Below, in pieces: positions 23,759 through 32,794 of a DNA stretch of 64,000 bases. The notes beneath the pieces are model-generated. The model was not told where the DNA came from, made no database searches, and was given only the letters and a program-made list of their open reading frames with translations. Source of the stretch: Crenobacter intestini (lineage in GTDB: Bacteria > Pseudomonadota > Gammaproteobacteria > Burkholderiales > Chromobacteriaceae); contig NZ_STGJ01000006.1 of the NCBI RefSeq assembly GCF_004919095.1, positions 62,001-126,000 on the forward strand, in the 5' to 3' direction. A program made the translations under genes and the position numbers. Position 1 is the first letter of the stretch; each line of letters begins with the position of its first letter.

Positions 23759-25705
23759 TTATCTTGGCCTAACCCGTTCAAGCTCGGCCACGCTCAGCAC
23801 GCGAACCGCCTCCTCGCCTTGCACGCTGGCCATTCCGTGGATCTCGACCCCCTTCTGCCGCTTGATCAGCCGGGCGAGGTACACCAGCACCGCCTCGTCT
23901 ATCAGCTGGCCGGGCACCAGCACCGGGATACCCGGCGGATACGGGACAATCTGGTCGCACGACACCCGCCCGATCAGCGCCTGGTTTGGCCGGCCGTCGT
24001 CGTCGAGCAGTGTGAGGCGTTCGCCCGCCTCGTAGAACGCGTCGCGCGGCAGGCAGGCAAGCTGTGTGAACGCCGGCATTTCGGGCAGCCTGGCCACTTC
24101 GAGCGGTGGCCGAGCCTCGCGCGCGAGGCGGCCGAACGCGTCGCACAGCCGCGTCACCTTGCTCTTGGTCGTGCCTATGGTCAGCAACAGGGTCAGCGTG
24201 TTGAAGGTGGTCTTCTCGACCTGGATGTTGAAGCGCTCGAACAGCGCGCGCTGCAATTCGTCGGCGCGCCAGCCGCAGCGCGAGATGTCGACCGTCAGCT
24301 TGGTCGGGTCGAGCCGTACGCCGTCGCCGCGGATCTCGTCGGGCAGCAATTCCTCCATCTCGAGCACGCGGAACACGCCGGTGCCGTCGATCTTGCGCTT
24401 GAGTTCGGCGGCAAGCTTCAGCGCCCGCGACAGCAGCCGGTAGCCCTCCATCACCGCCTGGCGGCGGGCGACGTCGAGGCTGGCGATCAGGCCGTACTGC
24501 GGGCTGGTCGACGCGTGCATGTTGAAACACTCGCGGAACAGGTGCGCGTCGAAGTCGGGGTCCTGGACATGAATCATGCTCGCCTGCGAAAACGCCGAGA
24601 GCACCTTGTGCGTGCTCTGCGTCGCGTAGTCGGCGCCGGCTTCCATCGCGGTCGGGCGCAGTTGCGGGTGAAAACGCGCGTGGCCGAACCACGCCTCGTC
24701 GATCACGACCTTGATGCCGGCCGCGTGAGCGGCCTCGATCAGCGGCGCCAGATCGTAACGCAGCCCGTCGTAGGTGCACGAAGTGAGGATCAGCGCCTTC
24801 GCCTCGGGGTTCGCCTCGATCGCATCAAGAATGCGCGCCTTGGGCACCGGGCCGAAAATGCCGTAGCGGCGGTTCAGCGACGCGTCCAGATAGACCGGCC
24901 GCGCGCCGGAGAGGATCACCGCGTGATGCACCGACTTGTGGCAGTTGCGGTCGAGCAGCAGCACGTCGCCCGGCGAGAGCAGCGACTGCAGGATCACCTT
25001 GTTGGCGGTCGACGAGCCGTTGGTCGCGAAGAAGGTCTCGCGCGCGCCGAACGCCTTGGCCGCGCGCGCCTGCGCCTCCAGGATCACGCCGGTCGGGTGC
25101 AGCAGCGAATCGAGTTCCGGCACCGATACCGACAGGTCGGCACGCAGCATGTTCTCGCCAACAAAGTCGTGGAAGTCCTCGACCCACGGGCTGCCCAGCA
25201 GTGACTCGCCCCCCGAATGCCCCGGCGTGTGCCACGCGTCCTTCGCCATCGCCACATACTCGCGCAGCGCATCGTAAAACGGCGTCGCCGAACGCTCGGC
25301 CATCTCGGCGCTCAGGATGCGGAACCAGCCGGCAAAATCGGCCTCGTCCCGGTAGAAGCAGCCGGAGAGCTCGACCGGCGACAGCAGCTCGGCCTCGCCC
25401 TCCTCCTCGTCGCCGGCGAGCACCAGGTAGAACGACAGCTCCGGGCGCAGCGCCCACAGCGACTCGATCAGGGCCATCGCCGGGTCGGCGCCCACACCTG
25501 CCAAGGCGTGGTCGACCAGCACGCCCTGCACCTCGCCGTCGCCCTCGATCAGCGACTGCACCTCGGCACGGCTGCTGCACGCGGCAAAACACAGCCCAAA
25601 AGGGTTGGCCAGCCTGGTACCGGCCTTTTGCAGCGCCTCGCAGGCGGCGGCGGCCCACGCCGCGTCCTGGCTGACGATCGCGATCCGGCAATTGATGGAC
25701 GACAT
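23759..25705 (-). CDS. PLP-dependent Orn/Lys/Arg decarboxylase
   Basis: A 648-residue fold-type I decarboxylase. An N-terminal receiver-like wing (about 1-125) precedes the PLP domain; motifs include AWHTPGHSGG (158-167), TNGSSTANK (228-236), DRNCHKSVHHA (252-262), DEAWFGHARFHP (336-347) and the Schiff-base lysine K367 in STHKVLS. The C-terminal domain holds PPGIPVLVPG. It produces a diamine or agmatine, consuming a proton, and so may serve polyamine synthesis or acid resistance. It is about 70-100 residues shorter than enteric CadA/AdiA and its exact substrate cannot be read from the sequence. No antiporter gene is linked. It is divergent from dinG. Confidence 0.85.
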   Translation of the reverse strand: MSSINCRIAIVSQDAAWAAAACEALQKAGTRLANPFGLCFAACSSRAEVQSLIEGDGEVQGVLVDHALAGVGADPAMALIESLWALRPELSFYLVLAGDEEEGEAELLSPVELSGCFYRDEADFAGWFRILSAEMAERSATPFYDALREYVAMAKDAWHTPGHSGGESLLGSPWVEDFHDFVGENMLRADLSVSVPELDSLLHPTGVILEAQARAAKAFGARETFFATNGSSTANKVILQSLLSPGDVLLLDRNCHKSVHHAVILSGARPVYLDASLNRRYGIFGPVPKARILDAIEANPEAKALILTSCTYDGLRYDLAPLIEAAHAAGIKVVIDEAWFGHARFHPQLRPTAMEAGADYATQSTHKVLSAFSQASMIHVQDPDFDAHLFRECFNMHASTSPQYGLIASLDVARRQAVMEGYRLLSRALKLAAELKRKIDGTGVFRVLEMEELLPDEIRGDGVRLDPTKLTVDISRCGWRADELQRALFERFNIQVEKTTFNTLTLLLTIGTTKSKVTRLCDAFGRLAREARPPLEVARLPEMPAFTQLACLPRDAFYEAGERLTLLDDDGRPNQALIGRVSCDQIVPYPPGIPVLVPGQLIDEAVLVYLARLIKRQKGVEIHGMASVQGEEAVRVLSVAELERVRPR

Positions 25706-25817
25706 GGTTTTTGCTCCCCTGCGGCGCTTCGGCGCCGCATCTTATTGTCATGAACAGCTACTGTAACCGCATGCCGGCGGCGCGTCATTTTGCAGCCGCA
25801 CATCGCACACGCTGGGC

Positions 25818-25823
25818 TACAAT
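25818..25823 (+). promoter_or_regulatory. -10-like element abutting the dinG start codon
   Basis: GGC-TACAAT ends exactly six bases before the dinG ATG, with no Shine-Dalgarno sequence between. This repeats the arrangement at truC and would give a leaderless transcript. Confidence 0.4.
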
Positions 25824-25829
25824 CGCGCC

Positions 25830-27953
25830 ATGCTTTCCGACGCCGAAAAGGCCGCCATCCGCGACCGCTACAAGACCCTCACCGACAACCTGCCGGGTTT
25901 CCGCCCACGCGCCGCACAGCGGCAGATGCTCGCCGAGATCGCCAACACCTTCTCGCGCAGCCTGCCGGTGGTCGACGGCGAACTGCCCGAACGCGAGGGC
26001 GAGAGCATCGTGGTGGTAGAAGGGCCGACCGGCGTCGGCAAGAGCCTCGCCTACCTGATCGCCGGCGGTGTGATGGCGACCATGCGCGGCAAGAAGCTGG
26101 TGGTCACCAGCGCGACCGTCGCGCTACAGGAGCAGTTGGTCGACCGTGACCTGCCCTTCGTCGTCGAGAAGAGCGGTCTGCCGCTGACCTTCGCGCTGGC
26201 CAAGGGTCGCGGGCGCTACCTGTGCCCGTACCGCCTGTTCGGGCTGACCGCCGGCCACGCGCAGGGCGAACTGCTCGCGCCGGACCCGGTGCTCGCGCTG
26301 TGGGACAAGAAGCCCGAACAGGCCGAACTCGACACCCTGCGCGAATTCGCCGACGCCTTTTACGCACGCAGCTGGAACGGCGACCGCGACAGCTGGCCGG
26401 CCATCGTCGACGACAGCCTGTGGCTGCGCGTGACCAACGACCGTCACGGCTGCCTGAAGACCGCCTGCCCCAACCGCGCCGAATGCCCGTTCTACCTCGC
26501 GCGCGACGTGCTGGAGACGGTCGACGTCGTCGTCGCCAACCACGACCTGCTGCTCGCCGACGTGGCGATGGGCGGCGGCGTGATCCTGCCCGCGCCCGAC
26601 GACAGCTTCTACTGCATCGACGAGGCGCACCACCTGGCCAAGAAGGCGGTCAACCAGTTCGCCGCCGAGCACAGCCTCGCGCAGGCGATGAGCTGGCTGG
26701 AGAAGCTGCCGCAGCTCGCCAGCCGCGTCGAAGCGCTGGTCGACAAGCCCGAGCTGACCGCCGGCGCCGCCGACGCGGCGGCCGCCTGCGCCGAGACGCT
26801 GACCGAATGGCTGTGGCTGCTCGGCGGCGAGGAAGCACTCTCGCCCGTCGAGGGGGGCGACCCGACCTGGCTGATCGACGACGGCCGCCTGCCCGAGCAC
26901 CTGAAGCAGCCGACCGCCAATATGGCGGTCAGCGCGCGCTCGCTGTACAAGAACATCGCCGGCATGGCCGACGCGGTGGCCGAGGCGCGCCGCGACAAGC
27001 CTGCCGACGCGCCCTTGCTCGACAAGGCGCAGACGGACTTGGGCTTCATCGTCGGCCGCGCCGAGCAGCTCACCGCGGTGTGGGACCTGTTCGAGCGCGA
27101 GGCCGACGACAAGGCGCCGCCAATCGCCAAGTGGATCACCCGCAAGCTCGACGGCAAGGGCGACTACCTGTTCTCGGCGTCGCCGGTCAGCGCGGCGGCC
27201 AGCCTCGAGCACGGGCTGTGGCGGCGCGCCGCGGCGGCGCTGCTCACCTCGGCGACGCTGCGCTCGCTCGGTGAATTCGACCTGCTACTGACGCAGACCG
27301 GCCTCAAGTGGCTGCCCGGCGTCAGTTGCGTCGCGCTCGACTCGCCGTTCGACTTCCCGGCCCAGGGCGAACTCTATCTGCCGCCCTTGAACGCCAGCCC
27401 GAAAGACCCGGGCGCGCACACCCGCGAGATCGTCGAGTGGCTGCCCAAGCTGGTCGATGAGACCGAACCGGTCGGCACCCTGGTGCTGTTCTCCTCGCGC
27501 AAGCAGATGCAGGAGGTCGCCGAGACGCTGCCGGACAATTTCAAGCAGCACCTGTTGGTGCAGGGCGCGCTGCCCAAGAGCGTGCTCCTGGAGACGCACT
27601 ACCGGCGCCTGGGCGAGGGGCAACCCAGCGTGATCTTCGGCCTCGACTCCTTCTCCGAGGGGCTGGACTTGCCGGGTGAGGCCTGCGTGCACGTGATCAT
27701 CGCCAAGCTGCCGTTCGCGATGCCGGACGACCCGGTCGGCAAGACACTGGCGCGCTGGATCGAGAAACGCGGCGGCAACCCCTTCATCGAGGTGACGGTG
27801 CCGGAGGCGTCGATCAAGCTGATACAGGCGGTCGGCCGGCTGATCCGCACCGAGCGCGACTGGGGACGGGTGACCATTCTGGATAACCGGATCACCCGCC
27901 AGCGCTACGGCAAGAAGCTGCTCGCGTCGCTGCCGCCGTTCAAGCGCATCTGA
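25830..27953 (+). CDS. dinG: ATP-dependent DNA helicase DinG
   Basis: A 707-residue superfamily 2 (XPD-like) 5'-3' helicase. Walker A is GPTGVGKS at 65-72, the iron-sulfur cluster cysteines are in RYLCPYR and CLKTACPNRAECPF, the Walker B box DEAH is near residue 255, and the C-terminal motifs QAVGRLIRTERD lie near 670. DinG unwinds R-loops, forks and G-quadruplexes and in E. coli is SOS-induced. No LexA box was noticed. The gene is divergent from the decarboxylase and its ATG follows a -10-like sequence by six bases. Confidence 0.95.
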   Translation: MLSDAEKAAIRDRYKTLTDNLPGFRPRAAQRQMLAEIANTFSRSLPVVDGELPEREGESIVVVEGPTGVGKSLAYLIAGGVMATMRGKKLVVTSATVALQEQLVDRDLPFVVEKSGLPLTFALAKGRGRYLCPYRLFGLTAGHAQGELLAPDPVLALWDKKPEQAELDTLREFADAFYARSWNGDRDSWPAIVDDSLWLRVTNDRHGCLKTACPNRAECPFYLARDVLETVDVVVANHDLLLADVAMGGGVILPAPDDSFYCIDEAHHLAKKAVNQFAAEHSLAQAMSWLEKLPQLASRVEALVDKPELTAGAADAAAACAETLTEWLWLLGGEEALSPVEGGDPTWLIDDGRLPEHLKQPTANMAVSARSLYKNIAGMADAVAEARRDKPADAPLLDKAQTDLGFIVGRAEQLTAVWDLFEREADDKAPPIAKWITRKLDGKGDYLFSASPVSAAASLEHGLWRRAAAALLTSATLRSLGEFDLLLTQTGLKWLPGVSCVALDSPFDFPAQGELYLPPLNASPKDPGAHTREIVEWLPKLVDETEPVGTLVLFSSRKQMQEVAETLPDNFKQHLLVQGALPKSVLLETHYRRLGEGQPSVIFGLDSFSEGLDLPGEACVHVIIAKLPFAMPDDPVGKTLARWIEKRGGNPFIEVTVPEASIKLIQAVGRLIRTERDWGRVTILDNRITRQRYGKKLLASLPPFKRI

Positions 27954-28051
27954 AATTCGGATAGAATGACGGAAAACTAAAAGGGCACCCGCTCGCGGCG
28001 TGCCCGGCGCCACAACCGAGACACCCGACCTGCAAGGCCAACGCCGTCACC

Positions 28052-28366
28052 ATGATCTGCAACCCCTACGAAATCGTCATCCAGGGCATCACCGAGGAAG
28101 GCCGCACCTTCCGTCCGAGCGACTGGGCCGAGCGCCTCTCCGGCGTGATGTCCTCGTTCGGCGAAAACCAGAAGCTCGCCTACCACCAGTTCGTCCGCCC
28201 CATGCTGCTCGAAGGCGTGCGCTGCGTCGCCATCGACAAGAAGCTGGAAAAGGCGCACCCGGACATCTTCAGCTACCTGATCGACTTTGCGCGCGACAAC
28301 CAGCTGCGCGTGGTCGACTGCCGCACGCTGATCGACGAGGTCTACCCGAACAAGTTTCTGGCATAA
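28052..28366 (+). CDS. DUF3579 family protein
   Basis: A 104-residue soluble protein opening with YEIVIQGITEEGRTFRPSDWAERL and containing YHQFVRPMLLEGVRCVAID and DCRTLIDE. This matches DUF3579, a family largely restricted to betaproteobacteria and of unknown function; homologues often lie near translation or housekeeping genes. It follows dinG by 98 bases and precedes the porin pair. Confidence 0.85.
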   Translation: MICNPYEIVIQGITEEGRTFRPSDWAERLSGVMSSFGENQKLAYHQFVRPMLLEGVRCVAIDKKLEKAHPDIFSYLIDFARDNQLRVVDCRTLIDEVYPNKFLA

Positions 28367-28525
28367 AAACAACAATAGGGTTTTCCCTGACCGCCACTTT
28401 AGTTATTTTGCAACACATTTGACGCTCACGTTGTTAAATTGGCACACGGCTGTCATGCATTTGTCACAGTGCGCGACGGTCGAAAACAAGACCAAGACCA
28501 CCCGAAACAACGGAGCAACGCAAAC

Positions 28526-29590
28526 ATGCAAAAGAAAACCCTGGCCGTCGCCCTGGCTGCCCTGTTCGCCCTGCCGGCCGTCGCGCAGGCTGAAGTGACC
28601 ATCTACGGCTTCATGGCCGCCAGCGTCGAGTCTGCCAAGGCCACCGGCAACGGCGATGCAGCCAAGGAGTACAAGCGCACCACCCGCGTCAATTCGGACA
28701 ACTCGCGCATCGGCTTCAAGGGCAGCGAAGACCTGGGCAACGGCCTGAAGGCCGTATGGCAGGTAGAGAACTCTCTGTCCAACTACGATAACGGGGCAGG
28801 CAACGTCTGGGCCGGTCGCAACAGCTTCGTCGGCCTGTCCGACGCCACCCTCGGCACCATCGTGCTCGGCCGCTTCGACTCTGCTTACAAGCGCCTGACC
28901 GACACCGGCCAGGACCTGATGGTCAATACCAGCGCCGGCAACCAGGGCGCCAAGAACATCTTCAGCCGCGGCGAAGACCGTTACACCAACAGCATCAGCT
29001 ACACCAGCCAAAACTGGAACGGTCTGGTCGCTAGCGCGTCGTACAAAGCCGACGAAGCTGACGGCAACAATAACCGCTGGTCCGTCGCTGCCCAGTACAC
29101 GCTGGAAGGCCTGAAAGTAGGCCTGGGCTACGATCAGCAGAAAAATGTCGCTGCTGCAGACACCACCTTTGCAGCCGTAAAAGATCTCAAGAAGAACGAA
29201 TTCTATAAGCTGAGCGCCTCGTACAAAATCGCTGACACCCTGCTGATCGCCGGCTACGAGTGGGCACGCGGCGACGCAAAAGTCGGTAGCGATCTGAAGC
29301 AGGATGACTGGACCGTCGGCGTCCAGCAGAACTTTGGCAAGGCTTCGGTCCGCCTGTCCTACAGCGCGCTCGGCAAGCTCGACGGCGCCCCCAGCGCCGA
29401 CGACTACAAGGCCTCGCAGTGGGTACTGGGCGGCACCTACAGCCTGTCCAAGACTGTACTGGCCTACGCTTACGCGACCAAGATCGACAACAAGGCCAAG
29501 GCCAACGTGAAGTTTCAAGTCAACCAGCTCGACAATGGCGCAGGCAACGACCCGCAAGCCATCGGCGCCGGCCTGCGCGTGAACTTCTAA
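28526..29590 (+). CDS. Outer-membrane porin (first of a tandem pair)
   Basis: A 354-residue Gram-negative general porin of the betaproteobacterial type. Signal peptide MQKKTLAVALAALFALPAVAQA (22 residues), mature start EVTIYGFM, then SRIGFKGSEDLGNGLKAVWQ and VGLSDATLGTIVLGRFDSAY in the region of loop 3, and a C-terminal RVNF for BAM recognition. It would form a 16-strand trimeric channel. It is preceded by an AT-rich promoter region with a TTGCAACAC string and ended by a clear terminator. It shares a 15-base ribosome-binding block with the next gene. Confidence 0.93.
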   Translation: MQKKTLAVALAALFALPAVAQAEVTIYGFMAASVESAKATGNGDAAKEYKRTTRVNSDNSRIGFKGSEDLGNGLKAVWQVENSLSNYDNGAGNVWAGRNSFVGLSDATLGTIVLGRFDSAYKRLTDTGQDLMVNTSAGNQGAKNIFSRGEDRYTNSISYTSQNWNGLVASASYKADEADGNNNRWSVAAQYTLEGLKVGLGYDQQKNVAAADTTFAAVKDLKKNEFYKLSASYKIADTLLIAGYEWARGDAKVGSDLKQDDWTVGVQQNFGKASVRLSYSALGKLDGAPSADDYKASQWVLGGTYSLSKTVLAYAYATKIDNKAKANVKFQVNQLDNGAGNDPQAIGAGLRVNF

Positions 29591-29609
29591 GCCTTCACCG
29601 GCTGACAGA

Positions 29610-29634
29610 ACGGGCGCTACGGCGCCCGTTTTTT
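29610..29634 (+). terminator. Terminator of the first porin
   Basis: ACGGGCGC and GCGCCCGT pair around TACG, followed by five T residues, 20 bases after the stop codon. Confidence 0.9.
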
Positions 29635-29710
29635 GCGTTGATCCAACAGTGTTGCAGTTAACCAAACCGTCACCCACAGGCAATGCCTTTGTAATGACAG
29701 GTGCGGATAC

Positions 29711-29737
29711 TGGCGCCGACCGGAAAAACCGGCGCCA
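29711..29737 (+). repeat. Hairpin in the leader of the second porin
   Basis: TGGCGCCG and CGGCGCCA pair with an A-rich 11-base loop, ending 22 bases before the second porin start codon. It could shield or stabilise the leader. Confidence 0.5.
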
Positions 29738-29759
29738 CACAAACACAACGGAGCAACGC

Positions 29760-30908
29760 ATGTACAAGCACACCCTGGCGGCCGCGCTGGCCGCGATCTT
29801 CACCCTGCCCGCGCACGCAGACGTCAACATCTACGGCTTCATCAGCGCCGGCGTCGAGTCGGCCAAGGCCGACGGCGCGGCCAAGCCTGCCGACAACTAC
29901 AAGCGCACCACCCGCGTCACCGACGAGAACTCGCGCATCGGCTTCAAGGGCAGCGAAGACCTGGGCGGCGGTCTGAAGGCGGTGTGGCAGCTTGAGCAGA
30001 GCCTGCGCAACTTCGAAAACGGCGGCGTCAACGACAAGGGCGAATCGGCGACCTTCGCGACCCGCAACAGCTTCGTCGGCCTGTCCGACGCCGCTGCCGG
30101 CACCTTCGTGCTCGGCAACTACGACTCCGCGTACAAGCGCCTGACCGACGTCGGCCTCAACGTGATGAGCAACACCACCGCCGACACCCACGGCGACAAG
30201 TCGACCTACAGCCGCGGCGACGCCCGCCTGAAGAACAGCTTCAGCTGGACCAGCCCGAACTGGGCCGGCTTCACCGCCGGCTTCTCCTACGGCTTCGACG
30301 AAGACCGCTACGTGTCGACCCCCGCCACCGGCGAGCAGCGCCAGAACAACGACCGCTGGTCGCTGGCCGGCCAGTACAGTAACGGCGGCCTGAAGGTCGG
30401 CGCCGGTTACGACCGCGCGGGCGACAAGTTCAAGGCATCCTCGACGACCCCAACCACTTATACGCCGAGCATCGACAAGACCCAATACTACAAACTGGCC
30501 GCCGCCTACACCTTCGCCACCGGCACCACTATCGGCGCCGGTTACGAATGGGCGCGCGTAGACAACGTCACCACCGCCGATACCAAGCAGAACGACTGGC
30601 ACCTCGCCGTGGTACAGAAGTTCGGCGCCGCGTCGGTGCGCGCGTCCTACGGCAAGCTCGGCAAGCTCGACGGCGTCGTCAACGCCGACGACTACAAGGC
30701 AAGCCAGTGGGTACTGGGCGCGACCTACGACCTGTCCAAACAGACCCAGGTCTTTGCGTACGCGACCAAGATCAAGAACAGCAGCGCGCAGAACGCCAAC
30801 TTCTCGGTCAACCCGATCTACACCAGCGGCCAGGGCACGAGCGGTGCCAAGCTTGCGGCTGGGGTCGATCCGCAAGCCTTCGGCGCCGGCCTGCGCGTGA
30901 ACTTCTAA
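29760..30908 (+). CDS. Outer-membrane porin (second of a tandem pair)
   Basis: A 382-residue paralogue of the preceding porin: signal peptide MYKHTLAAALAAIFTLPAHA, mature start DVNIYGFIS, the same SRIGFKGSEDLG and FVGLSDAAAG blocks and an identical C-terminal end GAGLRVNF. It is longer mainly through inserts in the extracellular loops (for example TPATGEQRQNND and STTPTTYTPSIDK), which would change pore selectivity or surface exposure. The ATG at 29760 gives the signal peptide; upstream in-frame ATGs do not. It has its own terminator, so the two porins may be regulated separately. Confidence 0.93.
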   Translation: MYKHTLAAALAAIFTLPAHADVNIYGFISAGVESAKADGAAKPADNYKRTTRVTDENSRIGFKGSEDLGGGLKAVWQLEQSLRNFENGGVNDKGESATFATRNSFVGLSDAAAGTFVLGNYDSAYKRLTDVGLNVMSNTTADTHGDKSTYSRGDARLKNSFSWTSPNWAGFTAGFSYGFDEDRYVSTPATGEQRQNNDRWSLAGQYSNGGLKVGAGYDRAGDKFKASSTTPTTYTPSIDKTQYYKLAAAYTFATGTTIGAGYEWARVDNVTTADTKQNDWHLAVVQKFGAASVRASYGKLGKLDGVVNADDYKASQWVLGATYDLSKQTQVFAYATKIKNSSAQNANFSVNPIYTSGQGTSGAKLAAGVDPQAFGAGLRVNF

Positions 30909-30934
30909 GGCCTGAACGCTTCTTCCTTTCGTTG

Positions 30935-30959
30935 ACGGGCGCCTCGGCGCCCGTTTTTT
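30935..30959 (+). terminator. Terminator of the second porin
   Basis: ACGGGCGCC and GGCGCCCGT form a 9-bp stem followed by six T residues. The stem is nearly the same as in the first porin terminator. Confidence 0.9.
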
Positions 30960-30998
30960 GTTAACATGGCGCGTTCCACCTTCCCGAACCGAACCGCC

Positions 30999-31796
30999 AT
31001 GAGCATCGTCATCAAGAACGAGCAGGACATCGAGAAAATGCGCGTCGCCGGCCGACTGGCGGCGGAAGTGCTCGACTACATCACCCCCTTCGTCAAGCCG
31101 GGCGTCACCACCGAAGAGATCGACCGCCTGTGCCACGAGTACATGGTCAACGTGCAAGGCACCATCCCGGCACCGCTGAACTACGCGCCGGACGGCGGCA
31201 CGCCCTACCCCAAGTCGGTGTGCACCTCGGTCGGCCCGGTGATCTGCCACGGCATCCCGAACGACAAGCCGCTGAAAAATGGCGAGATCGTCAACATCGA
31301 CGTCACCGTGATCAAGGACGGCTACCACGGCGACAGCAGCCGCATGTACTACGTCGGCGAAGTCGGCGAGCACGCCCGCCGCCTGTGCCGCGTCACCTAC
31401 GAGTGCATGTGGAAGGGGATCGAGAAGGTGAAGCCGGGCGCGCGCCTGGGCGACATCGGCTACGCGATCCAGCAGCATGCCGAGAAGGCCGGCTACAGCG
31501 TGGTCCACGAATTCTGCGGACACGGCATCGGCCAGAAGTTCCACGAGGAGCCGCAGGTGCTGCACTACGGCCGCCCGGGCACCGGCGTCGAGATCCAGGC
31601 CGGCATGATCTTCACCATCGAGCCGATGATCAACCAGGGCAAGCGCCACCTGCGCATGCTCGCCGACGGCTGGACGGTGGTCACCAAGGACCGCAGCCTG
31701 TCCGCGCAGTGGGAGCACACCATCCTTGTCACCGACACCGGTTACGAGATCCTGACCACCTCCGAGGGCACGCCGCCCAAGCCGGTGTTCAAGTAA
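30999..31796 (+). CDS. map: Methionine aminopeptidase, type I
   Basis: A 265-residue dinuclear-metal peptidase that removes the initiator methionine. Ligand motifs are visible: NIDVTVIKDGYHGDSS (two aspartates), HEFCGHGIG (histidine), FTIEPMI and QWEHTIL (glutamates). The ATG at 30999 opens the conserved SIVIKNEQDIEKMR; the earlier in-frame ATG at 30966 sits only seven bases after the porin terminator and is unlikely. There is no rpsB next to it, unlike in many bacteria. Confidence 0.94.
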   Translation: MSIVIKNEQDIEKMRVAGRLAAEVLDYITPFVKPGVTTEEIDRLCHEYMVNVQGTIPAPLNYAPDGGTPYPKSVCTSVGPVICHGIPNDKPLKNGEIVNIDVTVIKDGYHGDSSRMYYVGEVGEHARRLCRVTYECMWKGIEKVKPGARLGDIGYAIQQHAEKAGYSVVHEFCGHGIGQKFHEEPQVLHYGRPGTGVEIQAGMIFTIEPMINQGKRHLRMLADGWTVVTKDRSLSAQWEHTILVTDTGYEILTTSEGTPPKPVFK

Positions 31797-31813
31797 GCGA
31801 GTCTCCAAAAGAT

Positions 31814-31837
31814 CAAGGGCGCCCGCGGGCGCCCTTG
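31814..31837. terminator. Bidirectional terminator between map and the hydrolase gene
   Basis: A perfect 24-base palindrome built on AAGGGCGCCC between convergent genes. It lacks a long T run, but a nearly identical stem terminates the ppk2 region at 53099-53132. Confidence 0.6.
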
Positions 31838-31855
31838 TTGTGTTTTGGCCCCAGG

Positions 31856-32464
31856 CTACCAGAGGCGGCGGATCTGCTCGGCCAGCTGCACCAGGCGGCC
31901 ATGGAAGAAGTGGCCGGCGCCGGGCAGCACCAGGACCGGCAGCGACTGCGGCCGCGCCCAGTCGAACACGGCAGTAAGCGGGATCACCTCGTCTTCTTCG
32001 CCGTGGATCACCAGCGTGTCGGCCGGCACCGGCGGCGTCGGGATCGCGTACTTGCCCACCGCCACGCCGATCAGCAGCAGCCGCTCGGCCTCACAGCGCT
32101 CGCGCACCCGCGCGGCGACAAAACCGCCAAACGAGAAGCCGGCCAGCGCCAGCGGCAGGTTGCCGTGCGCGGCGCGCGCGTGCCCGATGACCGCGAGCAC
32201 GTCGTCGACCTCGCCGACGCCATGGTCGTGCACGCCGCCGCTCTCCCCCACCCCGCGCAAATTGGGCAGGTAGCACACATAGCCCAGCTGCGACAGCGCG
32301 CGCGCGGCGGTCTGCACCACCTTGTTGCCGTTGGTGCCGCCCTGCAGCGGGTTCGGGTGGCAGATCACGGCAATCCCCGTCACCGCCCCTTTCGGCTCGA
32401 CGACAAGCGTTTCCAGATCACCCACCGGGCCCGCCAGCATGCGAGCGTCCTGCGCCTTGAGCAT
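31856..32464 (-). CDS. Alpha/beta hydrolase
   Basis: A 202-residue serine hydrolase of the small dienelactone-hydrolase-like group. The nucleophile elbow GFSFGG is near residue 111, the acid in HGEEDEV near 154, and the catalytic histidine in GAGHFFHG near 183; CHPNPLQGGTNGN near 36 forms the oxyanion region. The substrate is unknown. It overlaps the ferredoxin gene (ATGA), suggesting joint expression. Confidence 0.85.
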   Translation of the reverse strand: MLKAQDARMLAGPVGDLETLVVEPKGAVTGIAVICHPNPLQGGTNGNKVVQTAARALSQLGYVCYLPNLRGVGESGGVHDHGVGEVDDVLAVIGHARAAHGNLPLALAGFSFGGFVAARVRERCEAERLLLIGVAVGKYAIPTPPVPADTLVIHGEEDEVIPLTAVFDWARPQSLPVLVLPGAGHFFHGRLVQLAEQIRRLW

Positions 32465-32772
32465 CAGCGCGCCAGCCTCTTGACCACCTCGCCGCCGACC
32501 AGGTGCTTATCGACGATCTCGTCGATGTCCTCGCGGTCGATGAAGGTGTACCAGGTCTCCTGCGGGTAGACGACCATCAGCGGGCCGTCGTCGCAGCGGC
32601 CGAGGCAGCCGGCCTTGTTGACGCGCACCTGACCCTCGCCGGCGAGCCCCAGCGCCTTCACGCGGTCCTTCATGTAGCCCATCAACTCGCTGGCGCCGTG
32701 GTTGTTGCAGCAGTCTTCGCCGGGCGCACGCTGGTTGCAGCAAACGAACACATGGTGCTGGTAAAAAGACAT
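32464..32772 (-). CDS. [2Fe-2S] ferredoxin, thioredoxin-like fold
   Basis: A 102-residue protein beginning with YQHHVFVCCNQR and containing NKAGCLGRCDDGPLMVVYP, which supplies the four cluster cysteines of thioredoxin-like ferredoxins (related to NuoE and Azotobacter ferredoxin I-type proteins). It carries electrons in the cytoplasm; the partner is unknown. It lies 22 bases downstream of dnaB and is coupled to the hydrolase. Confidence 0.88.
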   Translation of the reverse strand: MSFYQHHVFVCCNQRAPGEDCCNNHGASELMGYMKDRVKALGLAGEGQVRVNKAGCLGRCDDGPLMVVYPQETWYTFIDREDIDEIVDKHLVGGEVVKRLAR

Positions 32773-32794
32773 GGTTTTCCCCTTGTGGTGCGGT

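Noticed and set aside
23407-23772. A 121-codon reading frame upstream of argG
   Set aside because: No ribosome-binding site, no recognisable domain, unusual composition, and it crosses the decarboxylase stop codon on the other strand.
30966-30998. An earlier start for map at 30966
   Set aside because: Only seven bases after the porin terminator T run, with no ribosome-binding site; the conserved N-terminus begins at 30999.
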